Positions 35,010 to 43,989 of a DNA stretch of 64,000 nucleotides are shown piece after piece. The translations under genes were made by a program, and so were the position numbers. A model generated the notes under the pieces. It had not been told where the DNA came from and searched no databases. It saw nothing but the letters and a program-made list of their open reading frames with translations. The stretch is from assembly GCF_012843675.1 (NCBI RefSeq), contig NZ_JABAFO010000002.1:1-64000 (forward strand), written 5' to 3'. Source of the DNA: Lactobacillus sp. MRS-253-APC-2B. GTDB lineage: Bacteria > Bacillota > Bacilli > Lactobacillales > Lactobacillaceae. Position 1 is the stretch's first letter. Each line of letters begins with the position of its first letter.

Positions 35010-35282
35010 GAACGATTTTGCGCGGGATTCAATTATTCGCCATATTATGCAATTTGGGATGTGCAATCTCAATGCCTGAAAGTCTTACAGATTATCGAAG
35101 ACGTTGAGCGAATCTGTGGGCTTGGCGAAACCCATGATTTTGAACATGTGATCGTAGATGGTAAAATAATTGATAGCGTATCGGCAGTCTCGCTTCATGC
35201 TAATCGTTTGCAAAAGATGAGCAGCTTGCCGACAGCCAGACATCGGATAAGACGCAGGACGCGATTTCTGGCGTTTCATTAG
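35010..35282 (+). pseudogene. Fragment of an unrecognised protein gene
   Basis: An open frame without an ATG runs from a stop at 35007 to TAG 35280. Its middle (LKVLQIIEDVERICGLGETHDFEHVIVDGKIIDSV) looks like real protein, but the upstream part lacks a start with a ribosome site (only GTG 35061 is possible) and the end is Arg-rich and unlike the rest. I read it as a gene remnant; a short functional ORF is the alternative. The rest of 34928-35304 is AT-rich spacer with no other gene. Confidence 0.35.
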
Positions 35283-35304
35283 AACAATAGCAGGGGGAAT
35301 TGAT

Positions 35305-36030
35305 TTGGCTTCAAAAAAGTTTTATGCCGTGCGCCGTGGCAAAAAGCCCGGCATCTACACCAGCTGGCCTGAATGTCAAAAGCAGGTTGCTGGCTTTGCC
35401 AACGCGCGCTTCAAGGGCTTTATGACCAGAGAAGAGGCTTTGGCATGGCTGCAGCAGCCGGAAAAAAGCAAGCCGCGGGCCGTTAAGCATGCCACGCAGA
35501 CCAGCCTGGATCTGTTTGGCGAAAAGCAGGGGCCACGTTTTATTCCAAAAATTGTTTTTTATACGGATGGTGGGTCGCGCAATCATGGCAATCGAAGAGG
35601 CGATCATGTTCATGAAGACGATCGGGCAGCTTGGGCCTATCTGATTCGGTTTGAGGATGGCTTAAAAATCACTGATACGGCTGGTGAGCTTGGTGCGACC
35701 AACAATCGCATGGAGGTTATGGGACTTTTAAAGTGTCTGCAGCGCCTGCTTGAGCTAAATCTGCAAAACGAACCGATTGAAGGCATTCTTGACTCGGAAT
35801 ACGTTTTAAATCCGATCAAAAAAGGGCGGTTATATGGTTGGGCACGACGCGGCTGGAAGACTACTGGCGGCAAGCCGGTTGCCAATCAAGAGCTTTGGGC
35901 CGAGGTGAGCGTGCTGCTGCCTAAATTCAAACAGCTGCGCTTTAAGTGGACCAAGGGACATGCCAACAGTCACGGTAATGTTACGGTCGACCGGCTACTG
36001 AATAAAACGATGAATGATTTCAAGGACTAG
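35305..36030 (+). CDS. Ribonuclease HI with N-terminal hybrid-binding domain
   Basis: The enzyme cuts RNA in RNA-DNA hybrids. Residues 4-48 (KFYAVRRGKKPGIYTSWPECQKQVAGFANARFKGFMTREEA) are the hybrid-binding domain of eukaryotic-type RNase H1, and residues 80-241 the RNase H fold with Asp in FYTDGGSRN, Glu in NNRMEVMG, Asp in LDSEYV and Asp in TVDRLLN. The start is TTG 35305 behind GGGGGAA. The 241-residue form with an insert (HGNRRGDHVHEDDRAAW) is usual in lactobacilli. Confidence 0.93.
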   Translation: MASKKFYAVRRGKKPGIYTSWPECQKQVAGFANARFKGFMTREEALAWLQQPEKSKPRAVKHATQTSLDLFGEKQGPRFIPKIVFYTDGGSRNHGNRRGDHVHEDDRAAWAYLIRFEDGLKITDTAGELGATNNRMEVMGLLKCLQRLLELNLQNEPIEGILDSEYVLNPIKKGRLYGWARRGWKTTGGKPVANQELWAEVSVLLPKFKQLRFKWTKGHANSHGNVTVDRLLNKTMNDFKD

Positions 36031-36045
36031 ACATCAATAAAATAG

Positions 36046-36089
36046 AAAACTCGCTTGATTTCGCGGACCGCGAATCAAACGAGTTTTTT
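36046..36089 (+). terminator. Terminator of the RNase HI gene
   Basis: AAACTCGCTTGATTTCGCG (36047-36065) pairs with the arm at about 36068-36084 and is followed by six T. Confidence 0.88.
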
Positions 36090-36297
36090 AATTATGTATA
36101 AATAAAAAAGCTATCAGATAACGATTCCCCGCAGTTTAAAGAAACAGAACCGCACCAAATAGCTGGTAGTCAAGAAAGAAGTGAATGTCGGCACTCCTTA
36201 CGGTTAATTATATTACTATATCGTGTCGAAAATGAAAACCCCTAAATTGAAATTTTATAAGAAAAAACGTGAATATTTTTCACATTTCAGTTTAAAG

Positions 36298-36326
36298 TTG
36301 CAATTACAACCGACAATCGATATAAT
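36298..36326 (+). promoter_or_regulatory. Promoter of the MarR gene
   Basis: TTGCAA (36298-36303), 17 bases, TATAAT (36321-36326). GTGAA-tattt-TTCAC at 36270-36284 upstream is a possible operator. Confidence 0.75.
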
Positions 36327-36351
36327 ATTGATCATGAAAGGTGGCGGGACG

Positions 36352-36804
36352 GTGATTGATGTATTACGCGAGATGGGAATGGCATCGCGAGCCTTGGATG
36401 CCATGGCCAACGCGGAATTTAAAAAAATAGAGCTGGCACGGGGACAGTTCGTATATTTGGTTCGAATCTATGAGCATCCTGGCATTATTGCGCGGGATTT
36501 GGCCAAATTAATTTTGATGGATAAGACGACGATTGCCAGAGCGGTTGCCAAATTGGAAAAAAACGGCTTAATCGTGCGGCGTTCTGATCCGGCCAATCAT
36601 CGGATCAAGCGAATGTATGTAACGAAAAAAGGAGCGGAACTATACCCGTTTATTATTCGTGAAAATGAACATTCAAATGAGGTCGCTTTACAAGGCTTTT
36701 CGCCCCAGGAAGCTAAGCAGGCTCATGACTATCTGCAGCGGATGCGCCAAAATCTGGAAAAAGACTGGGATTTTGTTAAAGCAGGCGGTCAAAGAAATTA
36801 TTGA
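36352..36804 (+). CDS. MarR family transcriptional regulator
   Basis: A 150-residue winged-helix dimer typical of MarR repressors. The DNA-binding part is PGIIARDLAKLILMDKTTIARAVAKLEKNGLIVRRSDPANHRIKRMYVTKKG (about 43-95). The start is GTG 36352, eight bases after AAGGTGG; the in-frame ATG codons further upstream fall at or before the predicted transcription start (near 36333). It precedes the B3/B4 and mvaS genes, which may be its targets (inference). Confidence 0.88.
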   Translation: MIDVLREMGMASRALDAMANAEFKKIELARGQFVYLVRIYEHPGIIARDLAKLILMDKTTIARAVAKLEKNGLIVRRSDPANHRIKRMYVTKKGAELYPFIIRENEHSNEVALQGFSPQEAKQAHDYLQRMRQNLEKDWDFVKAGGQRNY

Positions 36805-36853
36805 TGATATTAGATATAATAAAGACATATTAAATGGATAAAGGAGTTTTATT

Positions 36854-37570
36854 ATGAAGCGAGTCGTAGTCGATGAAAGTTTTTGGGATGTTTTTCCAGA
36901 TGCAGAGATTGCAATTATGTACGTTGATGGAATTGACAATCATGATACGGATGAGAACAAGGCAGAACGGGCTGAATTATTAAAACGGGCAACTGCTGAA
37001 TCAGCTAAGTTCACCAAAGAAGAAACCTTCCGTGACAATCCAGTCGTTGCTCAGTGGCGCGAAGCCTATGCCAAGTTTCCTAAGCGTAAAGGTGCTCGGG
37101 CTTCAGTTGAGGCGCTGCTGAAGCGGGCCAGCCAGGGACATGTCTTTGAACCAATTGAACCGCTGGTTGACGTCTACAACAGCATCTCGCTGCGTTATGG
37201 CGTTCCCGTTGGCATTGAAGACCGTGATAAGATTGCCGGCGATATGCATCTAGGCAAGGCCAAGGGTGGAGAAAGCTTTCAGCCGGTCGGTGCTGACAAG
37301 GATGATCCAGCCCGGGAAGGCGAGATCCTCTATTATGACGATGCCGGTGCCGTCTGCCGCAGTCTGAACTGGCGTGATGCCCAACGCACGATGCTGACCA
37401 GCGATTCTAAAAACGTGGTCATCGTTATGGAAGCCATTAATGAAGAGCAGATTCAGCGGACACATGAGGCCATGGACGAGCTCAAGCAATTGATTGAACA
37501 CTACTTTGGTCAGACCCCAAGCGAACCGCACTACCTAACTAAAGAGAATCCAATTGCCGATGTCGACTAG
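36854..37570 (+). CDS. B3/B4 domain protein
   Basis: A 238-residue protein built on the B3/B4 fold that in phenylalanyl-tRNA synthetase beta surrounds the editing site. Conserved blocks are FRDNPVVAQWREAYAKFPKRKGARASVEALLKR (about 58-90) and the C-terminal CRSLNWRDAQRTMLT (about 171-185). Stand-alone members are of unknown function; a role in amino-acid or tRNA editing is only a guess. GGAG precedes the ATG, and the HMG-CoA synthase gene follows after 10 bases. Confidence 0.88.
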   Translation: MKRVVVDESFWDVFPDAEIAIMYVDGIDNHDTDENKAERAELLKRATAESAKFTKEETFRDNPVVAQWREAYAKFPKRKGARASVEALLKRASQGHVFEPIEPLVDVYNSISLRYGVPVGIEDRDKIAGDMHLGKAKGGESFQPVGADKDDPAREGEILYYDDAGAVCRSLNWRDAQRTMLTSDSKNVVIVMEAINEEQIQRTHEAMDELKQLIEHYFGQTPSEPHYLTKENPIADVD

Positions 37571-37580
37571 GTGAGCACGG

Positions 37581-38750
37581 ATGAAGATTGGAATTGATAA
37601 AATGGCGTTTGCGACAACGTCAGAATATATTGATCTGGCGGAATTGGCGAGGGTACGCGGTGTTGATCCCAACAAATATCTGATTGGGATTGGCCAAAGC
37701 GAGCAGGCGGTTTTGCCCCCCACCCAGGATATCGTGACGCTGGGAGCTGCCGCGGCTGATAAGCTGTTGGATGAAGATGATCGTGAACGAATCACCACGG
37801 TTATCGTTGCTACAGAATCGGGAATCGATAACTCCAAGGCCAGTGCGATCTATGTCAAGCGACTGTTGAATCTGGATGACTATGTCCGGACTGTGGAAGT
37901 CAAGGAGGCTTGTTATTCTGCAACGGCAGCGATTCAGTTTGCCAGAGGTCAGGTCGCGCTGGAACCAGAAAAAGCGGTTTTGGTAATTGCAGCTGATGTA
38001 GCGCGTTATGGCTTAAAGACTGCTGGCGAGGTAACGCAGGGCGCTGGAGCGGTTGCCATGCTGATTACGGCTGCCCCACGGATCTTAGCGATTGAACGAA
38101 CCAGCGTTGCCTATTCGCAAGACGTGATGGATTTTTGGCGGCCGCTTTATGCTACCGAGGCGATGGTCGATGGCAAGTATTCGACCAACGTCTATATTGA
38201 TTTTTTCAAGCACACGCTGAATCGCTACGAGAAGTTAACGGATCGCAAGCTGGATGATTTCGCGGCAATTGCTTTTCATCTGCCATTTACCAAAATGGGT
38301 AAGAAAGCCTTGGAGGCCGTTTTGGGCGAACGTGATGACCAAACGGCCTGGCGTCTGCGCAAGGCACTATTGGCCAGCCAAAACTACAGCCGCCGGGTCG
38401 GCAATCTCTATACCGGGTCGCTTTATCTAGGTCTGATGTCGCTTTTGCAAAATGATTCTGAGCTAAAGCCTGGTCAGCGCATTGGCCTGTTCAGCTATGG
38501 ATCGGGCGCGGAAGGCGAGTTTTACAGCGGAATTCTGCAGCCGGGATATCAAGAACGACTAAGCAACGTTGCAGGCGACCTCAGTGAACGCCAGCTGATT
38601 TCGATCGCAGCCTATGAGCAGCAGTTTAATGACCAGCTGGGAATGAATAAGGAAGACGTTGAATACGACATCAGCGCGGATCCGGCTCGTTTCGTCTTAG
38701 CCGGCCAAAAAAATCATCAACGTCAATACGTGGACAAGCATCAGCTGTAA
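37581..38750 (+). CDS. mvaS: Hydroxymethylglutaryl-CoA synthase
   Basis: The enzyme condenses acetyl-CoA and acetoacetyl-CoA to HMG-CoA in the mevalonate pathway. The 389-residue protein keeps the catalytic triad at the positions known from the Enterococcus enzyme: Glu79 (ATESGID), Cys111 (KEACYSATAAIQ) and His in AIAFHLPFTKMG (about 233). It follows the B3/B4 gene by 10 bases with a weak GGTGAG ribosome site. The HMG-CoA reductase gene is not in the window. Confidence 0.96.
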   Translation: MKIGIDKMAFATTSEYIDLAELARVRGVDPNKYLIGIGQSEQAVLPPTQDIVTLGAAAADKLLDEDDRERITTVIVATESGIDNSKASAIYVKRLLNLDDYVRTVEVKEACYSATAAIQFARGQVALEPEKAVLVIAADVARYGLKTAGEVTQGAGAVAMLITAAPRILAIERTSVAYSQDVMDFWRPLYATEAMVDGKYSTNVYIDFFKHTLNRYEKLTDRKLDDFAAIAFHLPFTKMGKKALEAVLGERDDQTAWRLRKALLASQNYSRRVGNLYTGSLYLGLMSLLQNDSELKPGQRIGLFSYGSGAEGEFYSGILQPGYQERLSNVAGDLSERQLISIAAYEQQFNDQLGMNKEDVEYDISADPARFVLAGQKNHQRQYVDKHQL

Positions 38751-38833
38751 AGTTTTTAAGCTGATTGAGATTGCAATTTAAGCTTAGCCTGTTTACGATT
38801 TATTAAAAAATGATTATAAAAGAGGCGGCTTTG

Positions 38834-39409
38834 ATGAGAGATGATATTTATTTTGACCCCAATACGGTTGAATGGGTGATGACGCATTGTAATGTTGCCC
38901 AACTCGGCGTACAGGACGGTGATTCGGTCTATATCGTGCCGGTTCACTTCGGCTTTGAGCTGGATGAGCAACAGCATTTTTGCCTTTACTTTCATGGCAA
39001 TGACGCAGGCAAGCGGGCGCGCTTAATGAAGGCTGATCCGCATGTTGGCGTAGAGATGTGCAGTGACTATCAGCTGCTTCCGGCAGCGCGGGACTGCCTT
39101 TTCAGTGCCAGTTTCCATAGCGTAATTGGCAAGGGAACGGTTAAAGAATTGGCGGCAGCTGAAGACAAAGTACACGCACTGACTGTAATGATGCACCATT
39201 ACGTGGCACGAATGCCGCATCCGCTAACGGAGGACATGGTAAAGCAGGTTCATGTCTGGCGCGTTGATCTGGATGAGGTTGCCTGCAAGGTGAAAAATCC
39301 TAATGAAAACGACCAACAGATCTTAAAGGAGTTTGGGCATCAAGTAGACGTTCCCGATGCGGTCAGTTCCAGCAGTCAAAAAGCTGATGCAAAAGAGCCG
39401 ATGGATTAG
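38834..39409 (+). CDS. Pyridoxamine 5'-phosphate oxidase-like FMN-binding protein
   Basis: A 191-residue split-barrel flavoprotein, similar to the NimA/5-nitroimidazole reductase group. VAQLGVQDGDSVYIVPVHFGFELDE (about 18-42) and FCLYFHGNDAGKRARLMKADPHVGVEM are the strand pairs that bind FMN phosphate in relatives. The Ser/Ala/Asp-rich tail beyond 175 is variable. Start ATG 38834 follows AGAGGCGG. Substrate unknown. Confidence 0.85.
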   Translation: MRDDIYFDPNTVEWVMTHCNVAQLGVQDGDSVYIVPVHFGFELDEQQHFCLYFHGNDAGKRARLMKADPHVGVEMCSDYQLLPAARDCLFSASFHSVIGKGTVKELAAAEDKVHALTVMMHHYVARMPHPLTEDMVKQVHVWRVDLDEVACKVKNPNENDQQILKEFGHQVDVPDAVSSSSQKADAKEPMD

Positions 39410-39413
39410 CAAA

Positions 39414-39450
39414 ACAAAAAAAGAGGTGGGAATTGCCCCATCTCTTTTTT
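39414..39450. terminator. Bidirectional terminator overlapping the lexA stop
   Basis: AAAAAAAGAGGTGGG pairs with CCCCATCTCTTTTTT. It terminates the PNPOx-like gene on one strand and lexA on the other; the lexA stop codon lies at its edge. Confidence 0.85.
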
Positions 39451-40075
39451 AGTAGATGCTGTCGCGGAAAAGCCCGACGACTTTGCCTAAAATAGTTACC
39501 CGGTCCAGGATGATCGGTGCCATCGTGTCGTTTTCCGGCTGTAGGCGATAATGACCGTTTTCCTTGAAGAAACGCTTGCAGGTAGCCTCGTTGTCATCAT
39601 TCATGGCAATGACGATGTCGCCGTTTTTAGCGGTATCCTGCTTCCGAACAATGACTTTATCGCCGTTTAAGATTCCCATGTTGACCATTGAATTGCCTTG
39701 GATCTGCAGCATGAACAGGTCGTTGTGGTCCGGAATCGAAGGCGGGATTGGGAAATAATCAGTTGCATCTTCGACTGCGAGAATCGGCTCACCGGCAGCA
39801 ACGATCCCTAATAATGGAATCTTTTCCTGCTTTGGTGCGATTCCTAAGACGTCCATGCCGGCGGGCGTAATCTCTAAAGCTCGTGGCTTGGAAGGGTCTT
39901 TTTGCAGATAGCCCTTCTTGATAAGCCGATTGATATGCCCGTGAACGGTAGATGTAGATGAGAGACCAACAGCTTTACAGATTTCGCGAACGGTTGGCGG
40001 ATAGCCGTGAGTGGCGACCTGTTGATGAATATAGCTGAGAACGGCCATTTGCTTGCTGGCTGCTGTTTTTACCAT
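39449..40075 (-). CDS. lexA: LexA repressor
   Basis: The SOS repressor: it binds SOS boxes and cleaves itself when RecA is activated by single-stranded DNA. The 208-residue protein has an N-terminal winged helix ([32 protein letters not shown], about 26-57), the Ala94-Gly95 cleavage bond in VAAGEP, Ser129 in QGNSMVNMG and Lys167 in ATCKRF, the Ser-Lys dyad. An SOS box overlaps its own -35 box. It diverges from the DUF896-yneF genes as in Bacillus. Confidence 0.97.
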   Translation of the reverse strand: MVKTAASKQMAVLSYIHQQVATHGYPPTVREICKAVGLSSTSTVHGHINRLIKKGYLQKDPSKPRALEITPAGMDVLGIAPKQEKIPLLGIVAAGEPILAVEDATDYFPIPPSIPDHNDLFMLQIQGNSMVNMGILNGDKVIVRKQDTAKNGDIVIAMNDDNEATCKRFFKENGHYRLQPENDTMAPIILDRVTILGKVVGLFRDSIY

Positions 40076-40104
40076 GTTGCCACCTCATTTTTAGATTTTG
40101 AGTA

Positions 40105-40133
40105 ATTATATCATACTCGCAAAATTTTTTCAA
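40105..40133 (-). promoter_or_regulatory. lexA promoter
   Basis: Read leftwards: TTGAAA (40128-40133), 17 bases, TATAAT (40105-40110). Confidence 0.85.
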
Positions 40134-40144
40134 ACATACGTTCG
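40131..40144. promoter_or_regulatory. SOS box (LexA operator)
   Basis: On the lexA strand CGAACGTATGTTTG, matching the Gram-positive consensus CGAACnnnnGTTYG. It overlaps the -35 box of lexA and lies 25 bases upstream of the divergent -35 box. Confidence 0.85.
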
Positions 40145-40168
40145 TTGGAACTTAACGACGCGGATTGC

Positions 40169-40197
40169 TTGCTAAATAATGCGGTGTTCGCTACACT
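40169..40197 (+). promoter_or_regulatory. Promoter of the DUF896 gene
   Basis: TTGCTA (40169-40174), 17 bases, TACACT (40192-40197), 44 bases before the ATG. Confidence 0.6.
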
Positions 40198-40241
40198 AAG
40201 TAACGTAAAAATCACTGTTTCAGGCAGAGGGGAAGAAAATT

Positions 40242-40493
40242 ATGGCTGATTCAAAAGCACAAGAAAAGCTGCTCAAACGAATCAATGAGCTGGCGCATAA
40301 AAACAAAACAGAAGGACTGACCGCGGCCGAAAAAGCTGAACGCAAACAGCTGCGTGATCAATATCTGAAGAATTTCCGGGAAGCTTTTCGCTCAAATATT
40401 GAAATGATGCGGATCTTTGATAAGGATGGCAAAGAGGTCACTCCGGAAAAAGTTCGGCAGATTCAACGTAAAAAAGGGCTGCGTGATGACTAA
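40242..40493 (+). CDS. DUF896 (YnzC-like) protein
   Basis: The 83-residue protein is a short helical hairpin: LLKRINELAHKNKTEGLTAAEKAERKQLRDQYLKNFR, the DUF896 signature, followed by a basic tail. In Bacillus the ynzC gene belongs to the LexA-controlled yneA-yneB-ynzC group. Here the cell-division inhibitor yneA is absent between lexA and this gene. Function unknown. GAGGGGAAG precedes the ATG. Confidence 0.9.
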   Translation: MADSKAQEKLLKRINELAHKNKTEGLTAAEKAERKQLRDQYLKNFREAFRSNIEMMRIFDKDGKEVTPEKVRQIQRKKGLRDD

Positions 40494-40571
40494 TTCATCG
40501 AATGCGCCTTTTATTTGACGCCGATATCGTGTAACATTAGTATCGTTATCTAAAATAAGGGGGAAAAATCC

Positions 40572-40802
40572 ATGAGTACTGGGCTTAGTATCATGTTGAT
40601 CATCCTGGCACTGCTGGTTGGCCTTTTAGTTGGCTTCTTTGGTGCTCGGAAATACATGGAAAACTACCTGCGTAACAATCCGCCGATTTCTGAAGATATG
40701 CTGCGGACGATGATGATGCAGATGGGCCAAAAACCTTCAGATCGCAAACTGCACCAAATGATGCAAGCGATGAAGGCTCAAGCGCGTAAAGCAGGCAAAT
40801 AG
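40572..40802 (+). CDS. yneF: YneF family small membrane protein (UPF0154)
   Basis: The 76-residue protein has one N-terminal membrane helix (about 5-26, [27 protein letters not shown]) and the conserved [29 protein letters not shown]. The family is widespread in Firmicutes and its role is unknown. The position next to lexA and DUF896 is conserved with Bacillus. Confidence 0.93.
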   Translation: MSTGLSIMLIILALLVGLLVGFFGARKYMENYLRNNPPISEDMLRTMMMQMGQKPSDRKLHQMMQAMKAQARKAGK

Positions 40803-40806
40803 CAAT

Positions 40807-40840
40807 CAAAAAGGACCGGTGCACTGCATCGATCCTTTTT
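40807..40840. terminator. Terminator between yneF and plsC
   Basis: AAAAAGGAcCGgTGCA pairs with TGCaTCGaTCCTTTTT. A and T runs on both sides suit both convergent genes. Confidence 0.8.
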
Positions 40841-40923
40841 GATTAGTATTGGTGCCAATCCTGACCAGTCTGACCGATTATGGGTGGCCAGCTGCCAGGC
40901 TAAGGTCAGGACTTTAAGCTTGA

Positions 40924-41562
40924 TTAAAAGTCATCGTTTTTGGGCTTTTCTGGCATATAGTAGTGGTAATTGGGATCAAGCTCGTCGTCCAGCTGATCAA
41001 ATGCCGTCTGCATCTGGCGTTCCAATTCCTGTTGATTCTCATCGGTTAGGCGTAGCTTGCGGTCAATATAGATTGGCTTGCCAAAACTGATCTTGCGCTT
41101 TTGCCGTTTAAAGATGCCGCTTAGCTTCAATGGCCCTTGGTAGACGGCGGGCACCAGCGGCACGTTGGCCATTTTGGCAATGATCAGCGCGCCGCCTTTG
41201 ATCTTGCTGGAATAGCGCGAGCCAGTCGGGAAGATGATAGTTGAGCGATCACTGTTTTTCAGCAGCCTGACCGGAGTTTTGATGGCAGAGGGGCCGGGAT
41301 TTTTGCGGTTGACGGGAAAGGCGCCCAGCTTGCGCAGAAACCAGCTGGCAAAGCGTCCTTTGAATAGCTCTTCTTTGGCCATGAACGTAAATTTTTTAGG
41401 ATAAACGGCCAGAGCCAATAGAACCGGGTCCATCCAGGTACGGTGCGGTGCGACGATAATGTAGTTGCCCTCAGGAAGGCGATCTTTATGTTCAATCTGA
41501 GGCCGACCATTAAACAGCGTTAACAGCGGATTGACCAGATGAACCAAGAAATCATAGAGCAT
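40924..41562 (-). CDS. plsC: 1-acyl-sn-glycerol-3-phosphate acyltransferase
   Basis: A membrane-bound enzyme that adds the second acyl chain to make phosphatidic acid. The 212-residue protein has the catalytic HRTWMD block (HX4D, about 40-45), substrate block NRKNPG (about 85), and FPTGSRYSSK, a variant of FPEGTR in which Glu is replaced by Thr, and VPLVPAVYQG. The N terminus is amphipathic or membrane-dipping. GGGAG precedes the ATG. Confidence 0.88.
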   Translation of the reverse strand: MLYDFLVHLVNPLLTLFNGRPQIEHKDRLPEGNYIIVAPHRTWMDPVLLALAVYPKKFTFMAKEELFKGRFASWFLRKLGAFPVNRKNPGPSAIKTPVRLLKNSDRSTIIFPTGSRYSSKIKGGALIIAKMANVPLVPAVYQGPLKLSGIFKRQKRKISFGKPIYIDRKLRLTDENQQELERQMQTAFDQLDDELDPNYHYYMPEKPKNDDF

Positions 41563-41679
41563 TTAAACAACTCCCAATTTTTAAAGTAATTTTATATATT
41601 TAGTATGACGAACCATACTCAAACATGCAAGCAAACATATACGCTACAGCAAATTATTAGCAACCAAGTGAGGGAAAAT

Positions 41680-42438
41680 ATGACAACCGTTCAGCTTAAA
41701 CCAAACGAGCGCATTGATCAGCTCAGCGCGCAAGGAGTACAAATCATTCAATCCAGTGAAGTTTTTGCTTTTTCATTAGATGCCGTGCTGCTGGCTGATT
41801 TTGTGCGGCCAAATCGGCGTCAAAAAACCAAAATCGTGGATCTGTGTGCTGGGAATGGCGCGATCGGTCTGTTTTTGCATCATAAGCTAGGCGGGCATTT
41901 TTATGAGATCGAGCTGCAGGAACGGCTGGCTGATATGGCTCAGCGATCAGTGGCCTTAAATGATCTGACGGCCCGTTATGATGTGGTCAATGACGATGTT
42001 GCCAATGTTTACCAGTACGTGGCTAAAGATCATGCGGATGTGGTTGTCTGCAACCCGCCGTATTTTAAGAACGCGCCAGCGAGTCAGAAAAATCCTAATC
42101 ACTATCTGGCAATTGCCCGGCATGAATTAACGATTGATCTGGCAATGGTCTGTGATCGCATGAGCGGCCTTTTGAAAATGAATGGGCGCGGCTATCTGGT
42201 ACATCGGCCAGATCGGCTGCCGGAAATCCTAGCTACGATGACGGCCCATCGGTTGGCGCCGAAAAGAATCAAGTTTATCTATCCCAAACCGGGGATGGAA
42301 GCCAATATGGTGCTGATCGAGGCGATTAAAGACGGTAAGCCAAATGGGACGCGCATTATGCCGCCATTGATCGTAGCGGGTGAAGATGGTGAGTATGGAC
42401 CGGAAGTGCAGGCGATGCTTAATGGTCAAAACGTCTGA
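41680..42438 (+). CDS. tRNA1(Val) A37 N6-methyltransferase-like protein (TrmN6/YabB)
   Basis: A 252-residue class I SAM methyltransferase. The SAM-binding glycine motif is [14 protein letters not shown] (about 54-67) and the N6-adenine methylase motif NPPY lies at about 127-130. In E. coli the relative TrmN6 modifies A37 of tRNA-Val. Start ATG 41680 follows GTGAGGGAAA; earlier in-frame codons lack a site. The next gene overlaps its last 17 bases. Confidence 0.88.
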   Translation: MTTVQLKPNERIDQLSAQGVQIIQSSEVFAFSLDAVLLADFVRPNRRQKTKIVDLCAGNGAIGLFLHHKLGGHFYEIELQERLADMAQRSVALNDLTARYDVVNDDVANVYQYVAKDHADVVVCNPPYFKNAPASQKNPNHYLAIARHELTIDLAMVCDRMSGLLKMNGRGYLVHRPDRLPEILATMTAHRLAPKRIKFIYPKPGMEANMVLIEAIKDGKPNGTRIMPPLIVAGEDGEYGPEVQAMLNGQNV

Positions 42439-42703
42439 GCGGCATTATTATTTTTACGTGCTCTATTGCGCAGACCACACACTGTATGGCGGCTACTCCA
42501 CAGATGTCTGGCGGCGTTTGGCAATGCATCAATCCGGCAAGGGAGCCAAGTATACCCGACCACAGAAACGCCGCCCGCTCAAGCTTTTGTATTACGAAGA
42601 ATTTGATAATCAGCATGACGCGCTGAGTGCGGAATGGCACTTTAAGCATCAGCCGCGCGCTAAGAAAATTGCCTACCTGCGTGCCCATAATATTAAAATC
42701 TGA
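42422..42703 (+). CDS. GIY-YIG domain protein (UPF0213/YhbQ-like)
   Basis: A 93-residue single GIY-YIG domain: [53 protein letters not shown]. The catalytic Tyr and Arg of the fold are present ([12 protein letters not shown]). The group is related to structure-specific nucleases but its role is unresolved. ATG 42422 lies inside the end of the methyltransferase gene, a conserved pairing in Firmicutes, indicating coupled translation. Confidence 0.9.
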   Translation: MVKTSERHYYFYVLYCADHTLYGGYSTDVWRRLAMHQSGKGAKYTRPQKRRPLKLLYYEEFDNQHDALSAEWHFKHQPRAKKIAYLRAHNIKI

Positions 42704-42790
42704 TTAAAAAATCTTCCATTCAAGCAAATCTGTCTGTATAATCGATTTTTGGAGATAAAGATTTGTTTATGTAGTGGAGGAATTTGAGAT

Positions 42791-43789
42791 ATGAAGATTA
42801 TTGCGTACGGAATTCGTGAAGACGAACGCCCCTATGTTAAAAACTGGCAATGGGCCAATCCAGATGTGGAACTGGTCTGGACCGACAAGCTGCTAGATGT
42901 TGAATCAGCTGAATTGGCCAAGGGCTGCGATGGCGTAGTTGCCTACCAACAGAAAAACTACTCGGCTGATCTTTTAAAGCGACTGCATGAAATGAATATT
43001 CACAACCTTTCATTGCGCAACGTTGGTATCGATAACGTTGACACTAAGGCGGCAGTTAAATATGGTTTTAAGATTACCAACGTACCAGTTTATTCCCCAG
43101 CGGCGATTGCCGAATTTGGCGTCACGCAGCTGCTGAACCTGTTGCGGCGAACTAAGGAATTTCAGAATAAGTTTGCCAAACGCGACTATCGCTGGGCGCC
43201 AAACATTGCCAGCGAGCTCAACCAACAGACGGTTGGCATTGTCGGGGCTGGGCACATCGGCCGCGTGATGGCGCATATCTGTCGAGGGTTTGGCGCGCGC
43301 GTCATGGTCTACAATCACCGTCCCAAGCCAGATCTGGTTAAGGCTGGCGTATTTACTGATTCTTTGGATGAGCTGTACAAAGAATCTACGGTAATTTCAT
43401 TGCATGTGCCAGCTGTCAAATCAACTTACCACATGCTCAACCGGGATTCTTTTGCCAAAATGCAAAAGGGTGTTTTGATCATTAATATGTCGCGCGGTTC
43501 TTTAATCGATGAGCAGGATCTGATTGAAGCACTCGATAGCGGCCAGGTTGGCGGGGCGGCCTTGGATGTTTTAGAGGATGAGACCAAGATCTTTAACAAG
43601 AATATGGCCAACCAGCCGTCCAATTATCCAGCGTTTGATAATCTTGAATCACGCGAGAACGTTTTGATTACACCGCATACGGCATTCTATACGGATGAAG
43701 CCGTGCGCAATATGGTCGAACAGAGTCTGGATGCCAGTCGTGAACTGATCTTGACGGGCGCCAGCGACAAAATGGTTAAACTAGGATAG
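42791..43789 (+). CDS. D-lactate dehydrogenase (copy 1)
   Basis: An NAD-dependent D-2-hydroxyacid dehydrogenase of 332 residues that reduces pyruvate to D-lactate, regenerating NAD+ in fermentation. The NAD site is GIVGAGHIGRVMAHI (about 148-162); Arg of LSLRNVGIDNVD (about 78), the Glu and His of the active site in DVLEDETKI and TPHTAFYTDEAV are present. It is a tandem paralogue of the next gene and has less optimised codons. GGAGG is 9 bases before the ATG. A TATAAT at 42737-42742 is the likely -10 box. Confidence 0.92.
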   Translation: MKIIAYGIREDERPYVKNWQWANPDVELVWTDKLLDVESAELAKGCDGVVAYQQKNYSADLLKRLHEMNIHNLSLRNVGIDNVDTKAAVKYGFKITNVPVYSPAAIAEFGVTQLLNLLRRTKEFQNKFAKRDYRWAPNIASELNQQTVGIVGAGHIGRVMAHICRGFGARVMVYNHRPKPDLVKAGVFTDSLDELYKESTVISLHVPAVKSTYHMLNRDSFAKMQKGVLIINMSRGSLIDEQDLIEALDSGQVGGAALDVLEDETKIFNKNMANQPSNYPAFDNLESRENVLITPHTAFYTDEAVRNMVEQSLDASRELILTGASDKMVKLG

Positions 43790-43797
43790 TAATTCTG

Positions 43798-43828
43798 ACA
43801 CGATGTTTTGCGGACATCGTGTTTTTTT
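43798..43828 (+). terminator. Terminator between the two D-lactate dehydrogenase genes
   Basis: ACACGATGT pairs with ACATCGTGT, followed by seven T. The two copies are thus separately transcribed. Confidence 0.88.
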
Positions 43829-43912
43829 GAGCAGCAAAGCTAGATTTTTAGAAGCGTTTTCGCGCCATGTTGGTTTCTTTTAAAGAGCTTTCATAAACAA
43901 AAATAGCTAAAA

Positions 43913-43942
43913 TTGTTAAATTATGAACTTTTGGGTTATACT
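43913..43942 (+). promoter_or_regulatory. Promoter of D-lactate dehydrogenase copy 2
   Basis: TTGTTA (43913-43918), 18 bases, TATACT (43937-43942). Confidence 0.65.
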
Positions 43943-43989
43943 GGAAACAACGATGAAAAACAACTAAGCCAATCGGAGGTATGAAATCA

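Noticed and set aside
36223-36351. A 193-residue form of the MarR regulator
   Set aside because: The extra codons overlap the TTGCAA/TATAAT promoter, so they are upstream of the transcription start.
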